Shown: positions 32,902 to 40,040 of the stretch, piece by piece
Layout: each line of letters begins with the position of its first letter
How positions within the stretch are numbered: the first letter of the stretch is position 1
Origin: Oscillospiraceae bacterium
GTDB taxonomy: Bacteria > Bacillota > Clostridia > Oscillospirales > Ruminococcaceae
Direction of reading: 5' to 3'
DNA length: 58,754 bases
Assembly (NCBI GenBank): GCA_024684395.1
Contig: JAIKWY010000099.1
Span: forward strand, 1 to 58,754
Notes under the pieces: model-generated
Told to the model about the DNA's origin: nothing
Database searches by the model: none
What the model saw: the letters and a program-made list of their open reading frames with translations, nothing else
Program-made: the position numbers and the translations under genes

Positions 32902-33798
32902 TCATATGTGGATCCCGATGGAGAAGATCCCCTCGTCAAGCGATGCTCGGACGTCCCAGCCGAGCCGGTCACACAGCAGCTTCACCACGTACAGCCCAAG
33001 CCCCGAGCCGCCTGCTGTCCGGGCGTCCATCCGGTAGAACGGCTCAAACACACGCTCTATGTCGAGCGAAATGCAGTCCGCAAGGGAGTTGGACACGGTG
33101 AGTAGCACCTGTCCGCCATCCTGCCGGAGGGTCACGGAAAAGCGGTCGGCGGTGTATTTCCGGGCGTTGGACATGAGGTTGTCGAGGATGCGTTGCAGGG
33201 CGTGCGGATCGGTCTGCACCACGATGCCGTCCGCCAGATCAAACGCCGTGGAGATGCCCCGCTCCTCGATCCAGCCATGCTGCTCCAGGATGCTTTCGGT
33301 CAGGAGATTGCTGAGGTTGACGGGCTCCGGGTGAAGATCTCCCTCGTCGTTTTCGAGCTTCGTCAGCTCAAAAAACTCGTCGGAAAGCTCTTTGAGATAC
33401 CTGTTTTTTTGCATGGCGATCCGGAGATATTCTGCATGTGTATCAGACAGCTCGCCGCTCTTTTCGATCATTTGCAGATACCCGAGTGACGCCGTCAGCG
33501 GTGTGCGGAAATCATGGGAAATGCCGGAAATGGCCGTTCCGAGCCGGCGTTTCTGCTGCTCGTACTCCGTTCCAAGCTGCCGCTGCATGTCCGTGTGCTC
33601 GTTGACCTTCACGGCAAGCGCCACAAGATCCTTGTCAAAGTCTGTGACCTTGACAGGCTGGCGGTAATCGCTGGCTTTCAGCTTTTCAAGCTCCTGCGTG
33701 AAGCGGTGGATATTCTTTTTCAGCGAAAGATATTTCCAGAACAATACACTCAAAATGACAAGAAGGCACACGCAGGCTGTTCCGAGCAGAATTTCCAT
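32902..33798 (-). CDS. sensor histidine kinase with one N-terminal membrane helix
   Basis: A 298-residue kinase of the small intramembrane-sensing type. It has one hydrophobic segment (about 4-24), a short linker, the HisKA motif SGISHDFRTPLTA with phosphoacceptor His95, and an ATPase domain with DNLMSNARKY and GGSGLGLYVV. It lacks an extracellular domain, so it probably takes its signal from the adjacent ABC transporter. AAGGAGG precedes the ATG at 33798. The partner is the regulator at 35733. Confidence 0.9.
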   Translation of the reverse strand: MEILLGTACVCLLVILSVLFWKYLSLKKNIHRFTQELEKLKASDYRQPVKVTDFDKDLVALAVKVNEHTDMQRQLGTEYEQQKRRLGTAISGISHDFRTPLTASLGYLQMIEKSGELSDTHAEYLRIAMQKNRYLKELSDEFFELTKLENDEGDLHPEPVNLSNLLTESILEQHGWIEERGISTAFDLADGIVVQTDPHALQRILDNLMSNARKYTADRFSVTLRQDGGQVLLTVSNSLADCISLDIERVFEPFYRMDARTAGGSGLGLYVVKLLCDRLGWDVRASLDEGIFSIGIHI

Positions 33799-33856
33799 AG
33801 CGTGTACCTCCTTGTTATCTTTCATGCTTTTTTATGCAAGGGATGCATCTCTGAGC

Positions 33857-34600
33857 TTACATGGGAGAAATGATCTGGATCGCCCACTTCGATTTCAGCG
33901 ATTTGTATGCTGCGGCGGTCATTGCCGCAACAAGCACGATGGATGAAACGATGATCTTCAGTTCCAGATACGATGTATCCAGCGGCATAGAGATTTGTTC
34001 CAGTTCAACGTTGTTGACGCTGCCAAGCATCAGAAGCTGTGTACTGGTCAGCCATGATGCAGCTGCTGTCGCATCAAACGGCGTAAAGTTCTGGATGATG
34101 ACGAGTGGCATGGACTCAAAGGCGAATGCAAACAGGAAAACCATGATCCCACAGCCGTCCTTGAAGAAGATGCATAAAGCCTGTGCGGCCGCCGTCAGCT
34201 TGATCAGACAGATGAACAGCAGCACCAGCATCGGCAGATGCAGTTTTTCTCTGTCGAAGATGGTTAGCAGGATGACCGTCGGGATGTAATACAGTATCGT
34301 GACACAGGCTGACGAGACTATGATCCTGCACAGTATCGTCTGCATGGGCGGCGTGCCTTTCATGATCTCGTGGTTGATAAGACGGTTGTTGAATGTGTTG
34401 GAGACCAGCCCCACAACGCCGCAGATCACGATCACGACACCGACTGTGACGTGGTCGAAATATGTGATCACGTCGATATGCATCCCCTCGTTCCCGACAA
34501 ACTGCATGACCGTAGCAAGCAGTCCGATAAAGATCATTCCTGTCATCGTGTTTCCGCTGTGCCTGAGCCGGAATAATTCTGCTTTTATCAGATCATTCAT
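33857..34600 (-). CDS. ABC transporter permease
   Basis: A 247-residue protein with six hydrophobic segments (for example VGVVIVICGVVGLVSN and IIVSSIVLVAAMTAA) and the N-terminal LIKAELFRLRHSG typical of ABC-2 permeases for lantibiotic immunity or small-peptide export. It overlaps the 3' end of the ATPase gene by 8 bases. The substrate is unknown; self-protection against antimicrobial peptides is a common role in this gene order. Confidence 0.8.
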   Translation of the reverse strand: MNDLIKAELFRLRHSGNTMTGMIFIGLLATVMQFVGNEGMHIDVITYFDHVTVGVVIVICGVVGLVSNTFNNRLINHEIMKGTPPMQTILCRIIVSSACVTILYYIPTVILLTIFDREKLHLPMLVLLFICLIKLTAAAQALCIFFKDGCGIMVFLFAFAFESMPLVIIQNFTPFDATAAASWLTSTQLLMLGSVNNVELEQISMPLDTSYLELKIIVSSIVLVAAMTAAAYKSLKSKWAIQIISPM

Positions 34601-35507
34601 GCCTGCCACCTACCTTCTCGAGATAATAGTCCTCCAGGTTCTGCCCTTCCTCGTTGAGCTTCGTAATGATGAGCCCGCTGTCGGTCAGCGTTCTGGAGAT
34701 GCGGCGGATGTCGCCGAGCTGCTCGAAAATGTGGATCTCCTCGCCGTGGATGACCTTGTAATCCGCAATTTGCAGCTTTTCCTCGAGGACGGCTGCGGTT
34801 TTGTTGATGTCGTCCGTCCGCAGGGCGATGTGGTTCCTGCACTTCACAAGCAGCTCCTCACGGCTCAGGTTCTCGATGAGCTCGCCGTGGCTGAGGATGG
34901 AGAAATCCGTACATAGCTCGGAAAGCTCCGACAGCAGGTGACTGGAGATCAGGACGGTCACGCCCCATTCCTCCTGCATCCGCTGGATGAGCTGGCGCAC
35001 CTCCACGATGCCCTCCGGGTCGAGCCCGTTCACAGGCTCGTCGAGCACCATGACCTCCGGCTTCGGCAGAAGTGCCATACCGATACCAAGGCGCTGCTTC
35101 ATGCCGAGGGAGAATTTGCCGGCGCGCTTCTTTCCGGTGTCTGTAAGTCCGACCAGCTCCAAAATCTCGTCGATGCGTTTCTCATCCGGGTACCCCCGCA
35201 GATAGCGGATGTATTCGAGATTCTCCCGGGCTGTCATCGAGCCGGAAATGATGGGCTGTTCGATCATGAAGCTCATCCTTGCACGGGAATCGTCGAGGTT
35301 TTCGGGACTGCCGAAGTATTCGAGCTCGCCCTTGTCCGGAAACATGAGCCCCGCTAAGATCTTCATGATGGTGGTCTTGCCTGCGCCGTTCGGACCGATC
35401 AGCCCGCAGATATGTCCACGCTCCACCATCAGGCTGAAATCATGCAGGACTTCCTGCTTTTTGTAGGATTTGCAGAGCCCCCGCATGGTCATGACACTAT
35501 TTCCCAT
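34593..35507 (-). CDS. ABC transporter ATP-binding protein
   Basis: A 304-residue ATPase. Walker A GPNGAGKTT (38-46), signature FSLGMKQRLG, Walker B VMVLDEP and switch SSHLLSEL are present, with a C-terminal regulatory extension. This matches the CcmA/BcrA-like family that pairs with ABC-2 permeases. The ATG at 35507 lies behind AGGGGGCGGC. Upstream are four spaced direct repeats that look like response-regulator sites. Confidence 0.9.
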   Translation of the reverse strand: MGNSVMTMRGLCKSYKKQEVLHDFSLMVERGHICGLIGPNGAGKTTIMKILAGLMFPDKGELEYFGSPENLDDSRARMSFMIEQPIISGSMTARENLEYIRYLRGYPDEKRIDEILELVGLTDTGKKRAGKFSLGMKQRLGIGMALLPKPEVMVLDEPVNGLDPEGIVEVRQLIQRMQEEWGVTVLISSHLLSELSELCTDFSILSHGELIENLSREELLVKCRNHIALRTDDINKTAAVLEEKLQIADYKVIHGEEIHIFEQLGDIRRISRTLTDSGLIITKLNEEGQNLEDYYLEKVGGRHE

Positions 35508-35538
35508 AGCGCCGCCCCCTTTCGTATTCGTTGATTCT

Positions 35539-35594
35539 ATTGTAGCAGGCAAAGGTTCAGAAAAGGTTAAGCGAAGCGTTAAGAAATGGTTAAG
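35539..35594 (-). promoter_or_regulatory. candidate response-regulator operator and promoter of the ABC operon
   Basis: Minus-strand TACAAT (35544-35539) is preceded by four direct repeats of CTTAACC/CTTAACG/CTGAACC. On the plus strand they start at 35554, 35565, 35577 and 35588, with spacing 11, 12 and 11 bases, one helical turn each. OmpR-family regulators bind such repeats. The two nearest the -10 box cover the -35 region, suggesting activation. Confidence 0.7.
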
Positions 35595-35624
35595 ACGTGT
35601 GAAAATCATCTTTATCATAATAGC

Positions 35625-35705
35625 CCCCTCCGCCGCCGTTCGGCGGCACCTTCCCCGCAAGCGGGGGAGGACAGGGGGAGGGTGCTGCGCACCCTCAGAC
35701 CCGCT
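35625..35705. repeat. GC-rich palindromic intergenic repeat
   Basis: Several nested palindromes: CCGCCG/CGGCGG, CCCCGC/GCGGGG and GGGTGC/GCACCC, with CCCCTCC and GGGGGAGG at the outer parts. Similar in kind to the elements at 22004 and 25203. It contains no gene. Confidence 0.6.
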
Positions 35706-35732
35706 TTCATACATGATAATCAGAGCTTACTT

Positions 35733-36416
35733 TTAGGTCAGCCTGTAACCCATGCCCCAGACGGTCTCGATGTATTCCTGATCGGGGTCGAGCTTTTTGA
35801 GCTTGGAGCGGATGTTGCTCATGTGGACTTTGATGGTATTGTCGTCGCTGAGATATGCCTCGCCCCATATGCTCTCGAAGAGATTCGCCTTTGACCAGAG
35901 CTTTTGGGGATGCTCCAGCATCAGCGCCAGTATCGCAAATTCTTTGCTTGTCAGCGAAAGGGGAGCGCCGCTGACAGATGCGGTGCCGGCTGTGGTATCG
36001 AGCGTCAGATTCTTGTAGGTCAGAGGCTTGGTGTGCTGCTGGCGTGACGTGCCCGCATACCGCCGCAGGACGGCTTCCACACGCACCAGCAGTTCATCCA
36101 CATCAAAGGGCTTTGTCAGATAATCGTCAGCCCCCATGCGGATCAGGTCGATCTTTGAGGAGGTCTCGCTTTTGGCAGATACGACGATGACGGGGATGTC
36201 CGAGAAATCCCGGATCTTTTGCAGCACCATATCGCCGCTCTGAAAGGGAAGCATCAGGTCGAGGATCAGCAGAGCAAGTTCGCTTTGTTCCCGGACGATG
36301 CGCACAGCATCGAGCCCGTTCATGGCAGACAGCGTTTCATAGCCCTGTGTGGACAGATAGTTACAGATCAGACGGTTGATCTCCTTGTCGTCCTCTGCGA
36401 TGAGGATCTTTTGCAT
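35733..36416 (-). CDS. OmpR-family response regulator
   Basis: A 227-residue regulator. The receiver domain has the DD pair at 9-10, phosphoacceptor Asp53 (ILDLMLP) and the Lys of YLTKPF. The C-terminal winged helix (LTSKEFAILALMLEHP, IKVHMSNIRSKL, VWGMGYRLT) is complete. It lies upstream of the ABC transporter and kinase on the same strand and probably controls them through the repeats at 35554-35594. Confidence 0.93.
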   Translation of the reverse strand: MQKILIAEDDKEINRLICNYLSTQGYETLSAMNGLDAVRIVREQSELALLILDLMLPFQSGDMVLQKIRDFSDIPVIVVSAKSETSSKIDLIRMGADDYLTKPFDVDELLVRVEAVLRRYAGTSRQQHTKPLTYKNLTLDTTAGTASVSGAPLSLTSKEFAILALMLEHPQKLWSKANLFESIWGEAYLSDDNTIKVHMSNIRSKLKKLDPDQEYIETVWGMGYRLT

Positions 36417-36447
36417 GATGTACCTCCGGATTTTCGCCTGTTACACG

Positions 36448-36487
36448 ACCACCCGCCGCACGGCTTCGGGAATGTGCGGCGGGTGGT
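36448..36487 (-). other. 14-base hairpin between the tetR-type and regulator genes
   Basis: ACCACCCGCCGCAC (36448-36461) pairs perfectly with GTGCGGCGGGTGGT (36474-36487). There is no T-run on the minus strand. It may act as an attenuator or a processing site. Confidence 0.5.
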
Positions 36488-36491
36488 GTTC

Positions 36492-37079
36492 TTAGCGTTT
36501 TGAGGGCCTTTTTTCGGAAAATAGTGTTACCGTACTGGCATCCAGTGCGGTGATGGTGCGGACGATGACGTCCTGCGGATCGGCAAAATCGTTCTCGACC
36601 CATTTGGAGATCACCGCAAGACAGCCCTGCGCACGATAGCAGCAGAGATAGACAAGCTCCTTGTCATGGATATCCACGCCGGATTTTTCACTCTGGAGCT
36701 GTAGGAACAGCCCCTCGATGAGGTTTTCCAGCTTCGTGCGAAGGTGGCTGACGATGTTCGGACAGAAGATCATCCGAAAGATCATGCGGTTCTCTGCAAC
36801 ATAGCCGATGAGATTCGAGAAGATCTCCTCCGGAGGCAGCGATTCGAGCCGGAGCACGAGAACACCGAGGTCAAGCAGCGTTGTCTGCTCCATTTTTTCA
36901 TACAAGTCATAGACATCAAGGAAATGCTTGTAAAAGGTCACACGGTTCACGTCGGCTTTGTCAGCGATCTCCTGGACCGTGATCTTTTGCAGTTCCTTTT
37001 CTGTCAGCATTTCTGCAAGTGCATCCCGCAGCGCTTTTTGCGTCCGCAGCGTGCGGCGGTCGGTTTTTTTTTCAGCCAA
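36492..37079 (-). CDS. TetR-family transcriptional regulator
   Basis: A 195-residue regulator. The N-terminal helix-turn-helix is KITVQEIADKADVNRVTFYKHF. The C-terminal part fits the TetR_C_7-like group of gut Bacillota regulators (YVAENRMIFRMIF). The start is uncertain: TTG at 37079 has AAAGGAG at good spacing, GTG at 37088 is too close, and ATG at 37139 has no ribosome binding site. It probably regulates the neighbouring ABC system or itself. Confidence 0.8.
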   Translation of the reverse strand: MAEKKTDRRTLRTQKALRDALAEMLTEKELQKITVQEIADKADVNRVTFYKHFLDVYDLYEKMEQTTLLDLGVLVLRLESLPPEEIFSNLIGYVAENRMIFRMIFCPNIVSHLRTKLENLIEGLFLQLQSEKSGVDIHDKELVYLCCYRAQGCLAVISKWVENDFADPQDVIVRTITALDASTVTLFSEKRPSKR

Positions 37080-37350
37080 AAGCGGCACACTCCTTTCTGT
37101 CAGGGGACTCTGCCCCATCAGATGCTGTTGAAATAGCAAAGAAGAGAAGCGGCTTCACGGATGTGGTTCGCAGTGATGCACGCTTGTTGCCCATGTCAAC
37201 GCCATTCTGTGTATATTATAGCATTTTTCAAAGGGGATGTCAAGCGGGAGCTGTAGAATGGCGGATGGCGCCTGAATGGAACGAAAGCAAGGGGCAGGGC
37301 GGTGAAATGCTACAGCGAGAGCGTTTGTCGCTGAAAATGCAAAAATCCAC

Positions 37351-37379
37351 TTGACAAACCGCATGGAATGTGCTATAAT
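37351..37379 (+). promoter_or_regulatory. promoter of tRNA-Ala
   Basis: TTGACA (37351-37356), a 17-base spacer and TATAAT (37374-37379), perfect consensus 12 bases before the tRNA. The rest of 37080-37350 shows no gene. Confidence 0.9.
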
Positions 37380-37391
37380 AACAAAAGTGAT

Positions 37392-37464
37392 GGGCCCGTA
37401 GCTCAGCTGGGAGAGTGCCGCGTTCGCAATGCGGAGGTCGAGGGTTCGATCCCCTTCGGGTCCA
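37392..37464 (+). tRNA. tRNA-Ala (anticodon CGC)
   Basis: A 73-base cloverleaf. The acceptor GGGCCCG pairs with CGGGTCC and has G3-U70, the alanine identity pair. The anticodon loop is TTCGCAA with anticodon CGC; the T arm has GGTTCGATCC; the discriminator is A37464. CCA is not encoded. Its 3' end forms part of a direct repeat found again at 55371, so it looks like an integration target. Confidence 0.95.
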
Positions 37465-37490
37465 CTGATTTTAAATGCGTAATCGGAACG
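37456..37490 (+). repeat. left copy of the tRNA 3'-end direct repeat (putative att site)
   Basis: TCGGGTCCACTG (37456-37467), then after an unmatched gap ATGCGTAATCGGAA (37475-37488). The same two blocks in the same order recur at 55371-55382 and 55389-55403. The first block contains the last 9 bases of tRNA-Ala. Confidence 0.65.
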
Positions 37491-37496
37491 ATTACG

Positions 37497-37539
37497 AAAA
37501 CCCCTGTATACCGTGATTTGTCGGTATACAGGGGTTTTT
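37497..37539 (+). terminator. terminator of tRNA-Ala
   Basis: AAAACCCCTGTATACC (37497-37512) and GGTATACAGGGGTTTT form a long stem ending in a T-run. Confidence 0.9.
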
Positions 37540-37644
37540 CTTTGCCGTGAAGATGGTGGAAAGTTTGTGGGTCCAATGCGGAATGGGGCGTGACTGACCT
37601 GAAATGATACCCATATCCGGGCGCAGTCTATCCCGGAAAAGTGA

Positions 37645-37657
37645 TGGCGAAATGGCG
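37645..37657 (+). repeat. left 13-bp direct repeat flanking the second RiPP cassette
   Basis: TGGCGAAATGGCG, identical to 39887-39899. The pair brackets the XRE/precursor/maturase cassette. Confidence 0.45.
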
Positions 37658-37670
37658 GAGAGGGTTAGCA

Positions 37671-38021
37671 TCAAGCTTGTTTGATATCATTATTAAAGTT
37701 ATCACTTAGCATATCAATAAAGGCAAGACACAGCCGCTGATTATCAGGAGATAATCCTCGGAACTTATCAACAAGCGCAACACTCATCTCGGAGTGGTCT
37801 GAACATTGTACAGCGCCAATCAGCAAATGATCCGGAGTTGTGTCAAGTGCCCGACAAACTCGTAGGAACACTTCAAGGCTTGGAATAGAGCGTGCTGTCT
37901 CAATGCAAGAAAGATACTTGTCATTGATGTCAGCCTTTTCGCAAACTTCAACTTGCTTCAAATGCAGTTCCTTTCTGCGGCGGGCGATATTCAATCCTAC
38001 CTGCTTATAATCTAATTCCAT
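37671..38021 (-). CDS. XRE-family transcriptional regulator
   Basis: A 116-residue protein. The N-terminal Cro/cI helix-turn-helix is VGLNIARRRKELHLKQVEVC, followed by DINDKYLSCIETARSIPSL. The C-terminal 45 residues may be for oligomerisation. The ATG at 38021 lies behind GAGGTGAG; an upstream extension to 38144 has no ribosome binding site and unlikely composition. It is divergent from the second RiPP precursor, and a perfect palindrome over the precursor promoter is its probable operator. Confidence 0.85.
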   Translation of the reverse strand: MELDYKQVGLNIARRRKELHLKQVEVCEKADINDKYLSCIETARSIPSLEVFLRVCRALDTTPDHLLIGAVQCSDHSEMSVALVDKFRGLSPDNQRLCLAFIDMLSDNFNNDIKQA

Positions 38022-38077
38022 GATACTCACCTCTATCAATAGCGTATCAGAAAAAATAAATGAAATAAACAGTATGA

Positions 38078-38121
38078 AAGTAGAATTTCTACTTGACATA
38101 AGAATTGAATCGTGATATAAT
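38078..38121 (+). promoter_or_regulatory. precursor promoter with overlapping palindromic operator
   Basis: AAGTAGAA-T-TTCTACTT (38078-38094) is a perfect 8+1+8 palindrome. It overlaps by two bases the TTGACA box (38093-38098), which is 17 bases from TATAAT (38116-38121). This fits repression by the divergent XRE protein. Confidence 0.75.
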
Positions 38122-38263
38122 AAGAATGTGGTCAGAAAAACCAAAATAATCCTATTGTATACGGAATTTTAGAGATAATTGGTTAGGTGACAGCACATTA
38201 AGCATATTTTGGTTCAACTAATAGCTTATTATTCCATTATTATACAGAAGGGAGGTGAAGAAT

Positions 38264-38446
38264 ATGTTCAAACTCACAGAGGAAATTATGAAAAAAATCG
38301 AATCTGTACTTGTAGTAAAGCAGTTTGCACTGGAAAACGGCAATGGTATCAAGCTCGAAATGACTTGCAGACTGAATTGCTCAAACACTTGTGGCGGTGG
38401 CTGCAGAGGCAACTGTACTGGAAGTTGCCACAATAGTTCAAGATGA
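38264..38446 (+). CDS. Cys-rich RiPP precursor, six Cys at four-residue spacing
   Basis: A 60-residue peptide; the ATG at 38264 is 6 bases after GGAGGTG (an in-frame GTG at 38255 overlaps that site). Residues 1-33 are a leader-like helix (KLTEEIMKKIESVLVVKQF). The tail has Cys at 35, 39, 43, 47, 51 and 55, an exact CX3C ladder, with Gly before several Cys (CGGGCRGNC) and the end CHNSSR. A radical SAM/SPASM enzyme follows. Six-Cys precursors beside such enzymes receive Cys-derived thioether links in sactipeptide and ranthipeptide families. This one is not the SCIFF peptide. Confidence 0.9.
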   Translation: MFKLTEEIMKKIESVLVVKQFALENGNGIKLEMTCRLNCSNTCGGGCRGNCTGSCHNSSR

Positions 38447-38456
38447 GTTCTTAGGC

Positions 38457-38482
38457 ATGCCGCAAGGAGATCCTTGCGGCAT
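38457..38482 (+). promoter_or_regulatory. intercistronic hairpin between precursor and maturase
   Basis: ATGCCGCAAGGA (38457-38468) and TCCTTGCGGCAT (38471-38482) are perfectly complementary, with outer TAGG/CCTA pairing possible. No T-run follows. Same position and probable job as the hairpin at 12201 in the first RiPP locus. Confidence 0.65.
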
Positions 38483-38508
38483 TGTCCTAATACAAATGAG
38501 GAATGATT

Positions 38509-39624
38509 ATGCAAGAAAATAAGTATCAAAACAGACGGAGCGTCACAATTACATTAACTGAGGCCTGCAATCTGGCTTGTACATACTGCTACGAGAACCA
38601 TAAATCCAATAGTAGAATTTCTTTAGACACTGTGAAGAGTATTATACTTAAAGAAATGACGGAGGACAATGGATTTACAGAAGTTGAGTTTGACTTGTTT
38701 GGCGGAGAGCCCTTTCTTGAGTTTGAATTGATAAAAGAAATTGAGAAATACTTTCATGAGATTGTCTCGGATAAGTGCTATACCATATTTGCAACTACAA
38801 ATGGTACGCTTGTACATGGTGATATTCAGAAATGGCTAATTGAGCATTCAGAAGTGTTTGTATGTGGTTTGTCCTATGATGGGACACAAGAAATGCAGAA
38901 TACTAACCGTTCCAATTCAGCCAATTTGATTGACCTCGATTTTTTCGCAAAGTATTATCCTACACAAGAGGTTAAAATGACCGTTTCACGCGAGTCATTG
39001 CCGGACTTGGCTGACGGTGTTTGCTTTTTACACAACAAAGGGTTTAAAGTTGCCTGTAATCTTGCTTATAATATCGACTGGTCTGATGAATCAAATAAGG
39101 AAATCCTGCACCGTGAACTTATGAAACTAATCGATTTCTATTTGAAGCATCCTGATATTGAGCCATGTATGATGCTAAATCAGGACATTAGAAATGTAGG
39201 CGCATTATATGGAAAAAAGCAGTATGTACGATACTGTGGTGCTGGAATGGGGACAGTTGCATATCATTTGGATGGTACAATGTATCCATGTCAGTATTTT
39301 ATGCCTTTGTCAGTTGGAGCTGAAAAGGCAAAGGCATCATTATCATTAAAGTTCTATAACGAAAGCATTCCACAGGAACTGGTTGAACAGAAGTGCTTGA
39401 AATGCGTGGCGCAATCTATTTGTCCGACTTGCTATGGGGCAAATTATGCAGCAACAGGAAACATGTACGTACATGATGATAATTATTGCGAATTAACCAA
39501 AATCATCATTAGAGCGCGTTCCTATTTCAAAGCAATGCAATGGCAGAATGGACAACTGAAAATGCCGGAAGAGGAAGTTGTTCATTTACTAAACAGTATT
39601 AGAATCATACAAAACGAGCTATAA
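38509..39624 (+). CDS. radical SAM/SPASM maturase for the Cys-rich peptide
   Basis: A 371-residue enzyme. The cluster motif CNLACTYC is within the first 30 residues, followed by FDLFGGEPFLEF. The C-terminal SPASM part has YCGAGMGTVAYHLDGTMYPC, then CLKCVAQSICPTC and a final DNYC. It has no separate N-terminal PqqD-like domain, and no PqqD gene, protease or exporter is adjacent. Those functions would have to be supplied elsewhere. GAGGA is 6 bases before the ATG at 38509; an ATG at 38503 is too close. The gene is AT-rich compared with the chromosome. Confidence 0.9.
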   Translation: MQENKYQNRRSVTITLTEACNLACTYCYENHKSNSRISLDTVKSIILKEMTEDNGFTEVEFDLFGGEPFLEFELIKEIEKYFHEIVSDKCYTIFATTNGTLVHGDIQKWLIEHSEVFVCGLSYDGTQEMQNTNRSNSANLIDLDFFAKYYPTQEVKMTVSRESLPDLADGVCFLHNKGFKVACNLAYNIDWSDESNKEILHRELMKLIDFYLKHPDIEPCMMLNQDIRNVGALYGKKQYVRYCGAGMGTVAYHLDGTMYPCQYFMPLSVGAEKAKASLSLKFYNESIPQELVEQKCLKCVAQSICPTCYGANYAATGNMYVHDDNYCELTKIIIRARSYFKAMQWQNGQLKMPEEEVVHLLNSIRIIQNEL

Positions 39625-39674
39625 AAAGATTTGCTTTTGATAAGCGGCGGTTGATTGTTTCTAAGAATGAAAAT

Positions 39675-39822
39675 ATGCCCTCCACGGGCAGTGGCACTCC
39701 GTGCAGGCGGCTGCGCCGAGCAGTGCCACAGTTCCTCCCTTGCGGTCGTCACCGTGTCAGCCCTGACAGGCGGTTTGGAATGTGATGGATCTCTCACGAC
39801 TATATATAATCTATTATATATA
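39675..39822. other. GC-rich structured island followed by an AT palindrome
   Basis: No gene is seen in 39625-40040. A GC-rich block (about 39675-39780) in AT-rich surroundings contains the pairs AGTGGCACT/AGTGCCAC and GTCAG/CTGAC. It is followed by a perfect AT palindrome, TATATATAAT (39801-39810) with ATTATATATA (39813-39822). This could be an RNA, an origin or a transfer site; nothing decides between them. Confidence 0.4.
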
Positions 39823-39847
39823 TTATCATACTAATAACGTATATATC

Positions 39848-39856
39848 TGGTATAAT
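39848..39856 (+). promoter_or_regulatory. extended -10 promoter candidate
   Basis: TGGTATAAT at 39848-39856, with TGN directly before TATAAT and no good -35 box. It would read into the hairpins before the amidoligase operon. Confidence 0.4.
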
Positions 39857-39886
39857 AATATTATATCCTCTTTCTCCTGAAACAGG

Positions 39887-39899
39887 TGGCGAAATGGCG
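39887..39899 (+). repeat. right 13-bp direct repeat flanking the second RiPP cassette
   Basis: TGGCGAAATGGCG, identical to 37645-37657 and followed by a further AAATG. Confidence 0.45.
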
Positions 39900-39908
39900 A
39901 AATGATCA

Positions 39909-39945
39909 GATCCCTATGAGGCAGTGGTCTCATAGGGATCATTTT
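39909..39945 (+). terminator. terminator-like hairpin
   Basis: GATCCCTATGAG (39909-39920) and CTCATAGGGATC (39929-39940) with an 8-base loop, followed by ATTTTG. Confidence 0.7.
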
Positions 39946-39982
39946 GCGATAACCGTATTAAATCTACTATGTAAATATGTAT

Positions 39983-40022
39983 TATAATTCCGATAAGGTT
40001 AACAGCCTTATCGGAATTTTTG
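39983..40022 (+). promoter_or_regulatory. TATAAT box merged with a terminator hairpin before the amidoligase operon
   Basis: TATAAT (39983-39988) overlaps the left arm of a 13-base stem, AATTCCGATAAGG (39986-39998) with CCTTATCGGAATT (40006-40018), followed by TTTT. The operon's first ribosome binding site starts 4 bases later. Upstream transcripts would end here. Confidence 0.55.
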
Positions 40023-40040
40023 TTTTTGGGAGGTAGACGT

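Noticed and set aside
37392-37464. The accessory block attributed to the serine recombinase at 43644 acting on tRNA-Ala
   Set aside because: Serine integrases normally use short core sites in protein genes, and none of the three can be linked to the tRNA repeat from the sequence alone; kept only as an open question.
39582-39797. A 71-codon minus-strand open frame covering the GC-rich block
   Set aside because: No ribosome binding site, runs into the maturase 3' end, and composition follows the structured block and not a protein.
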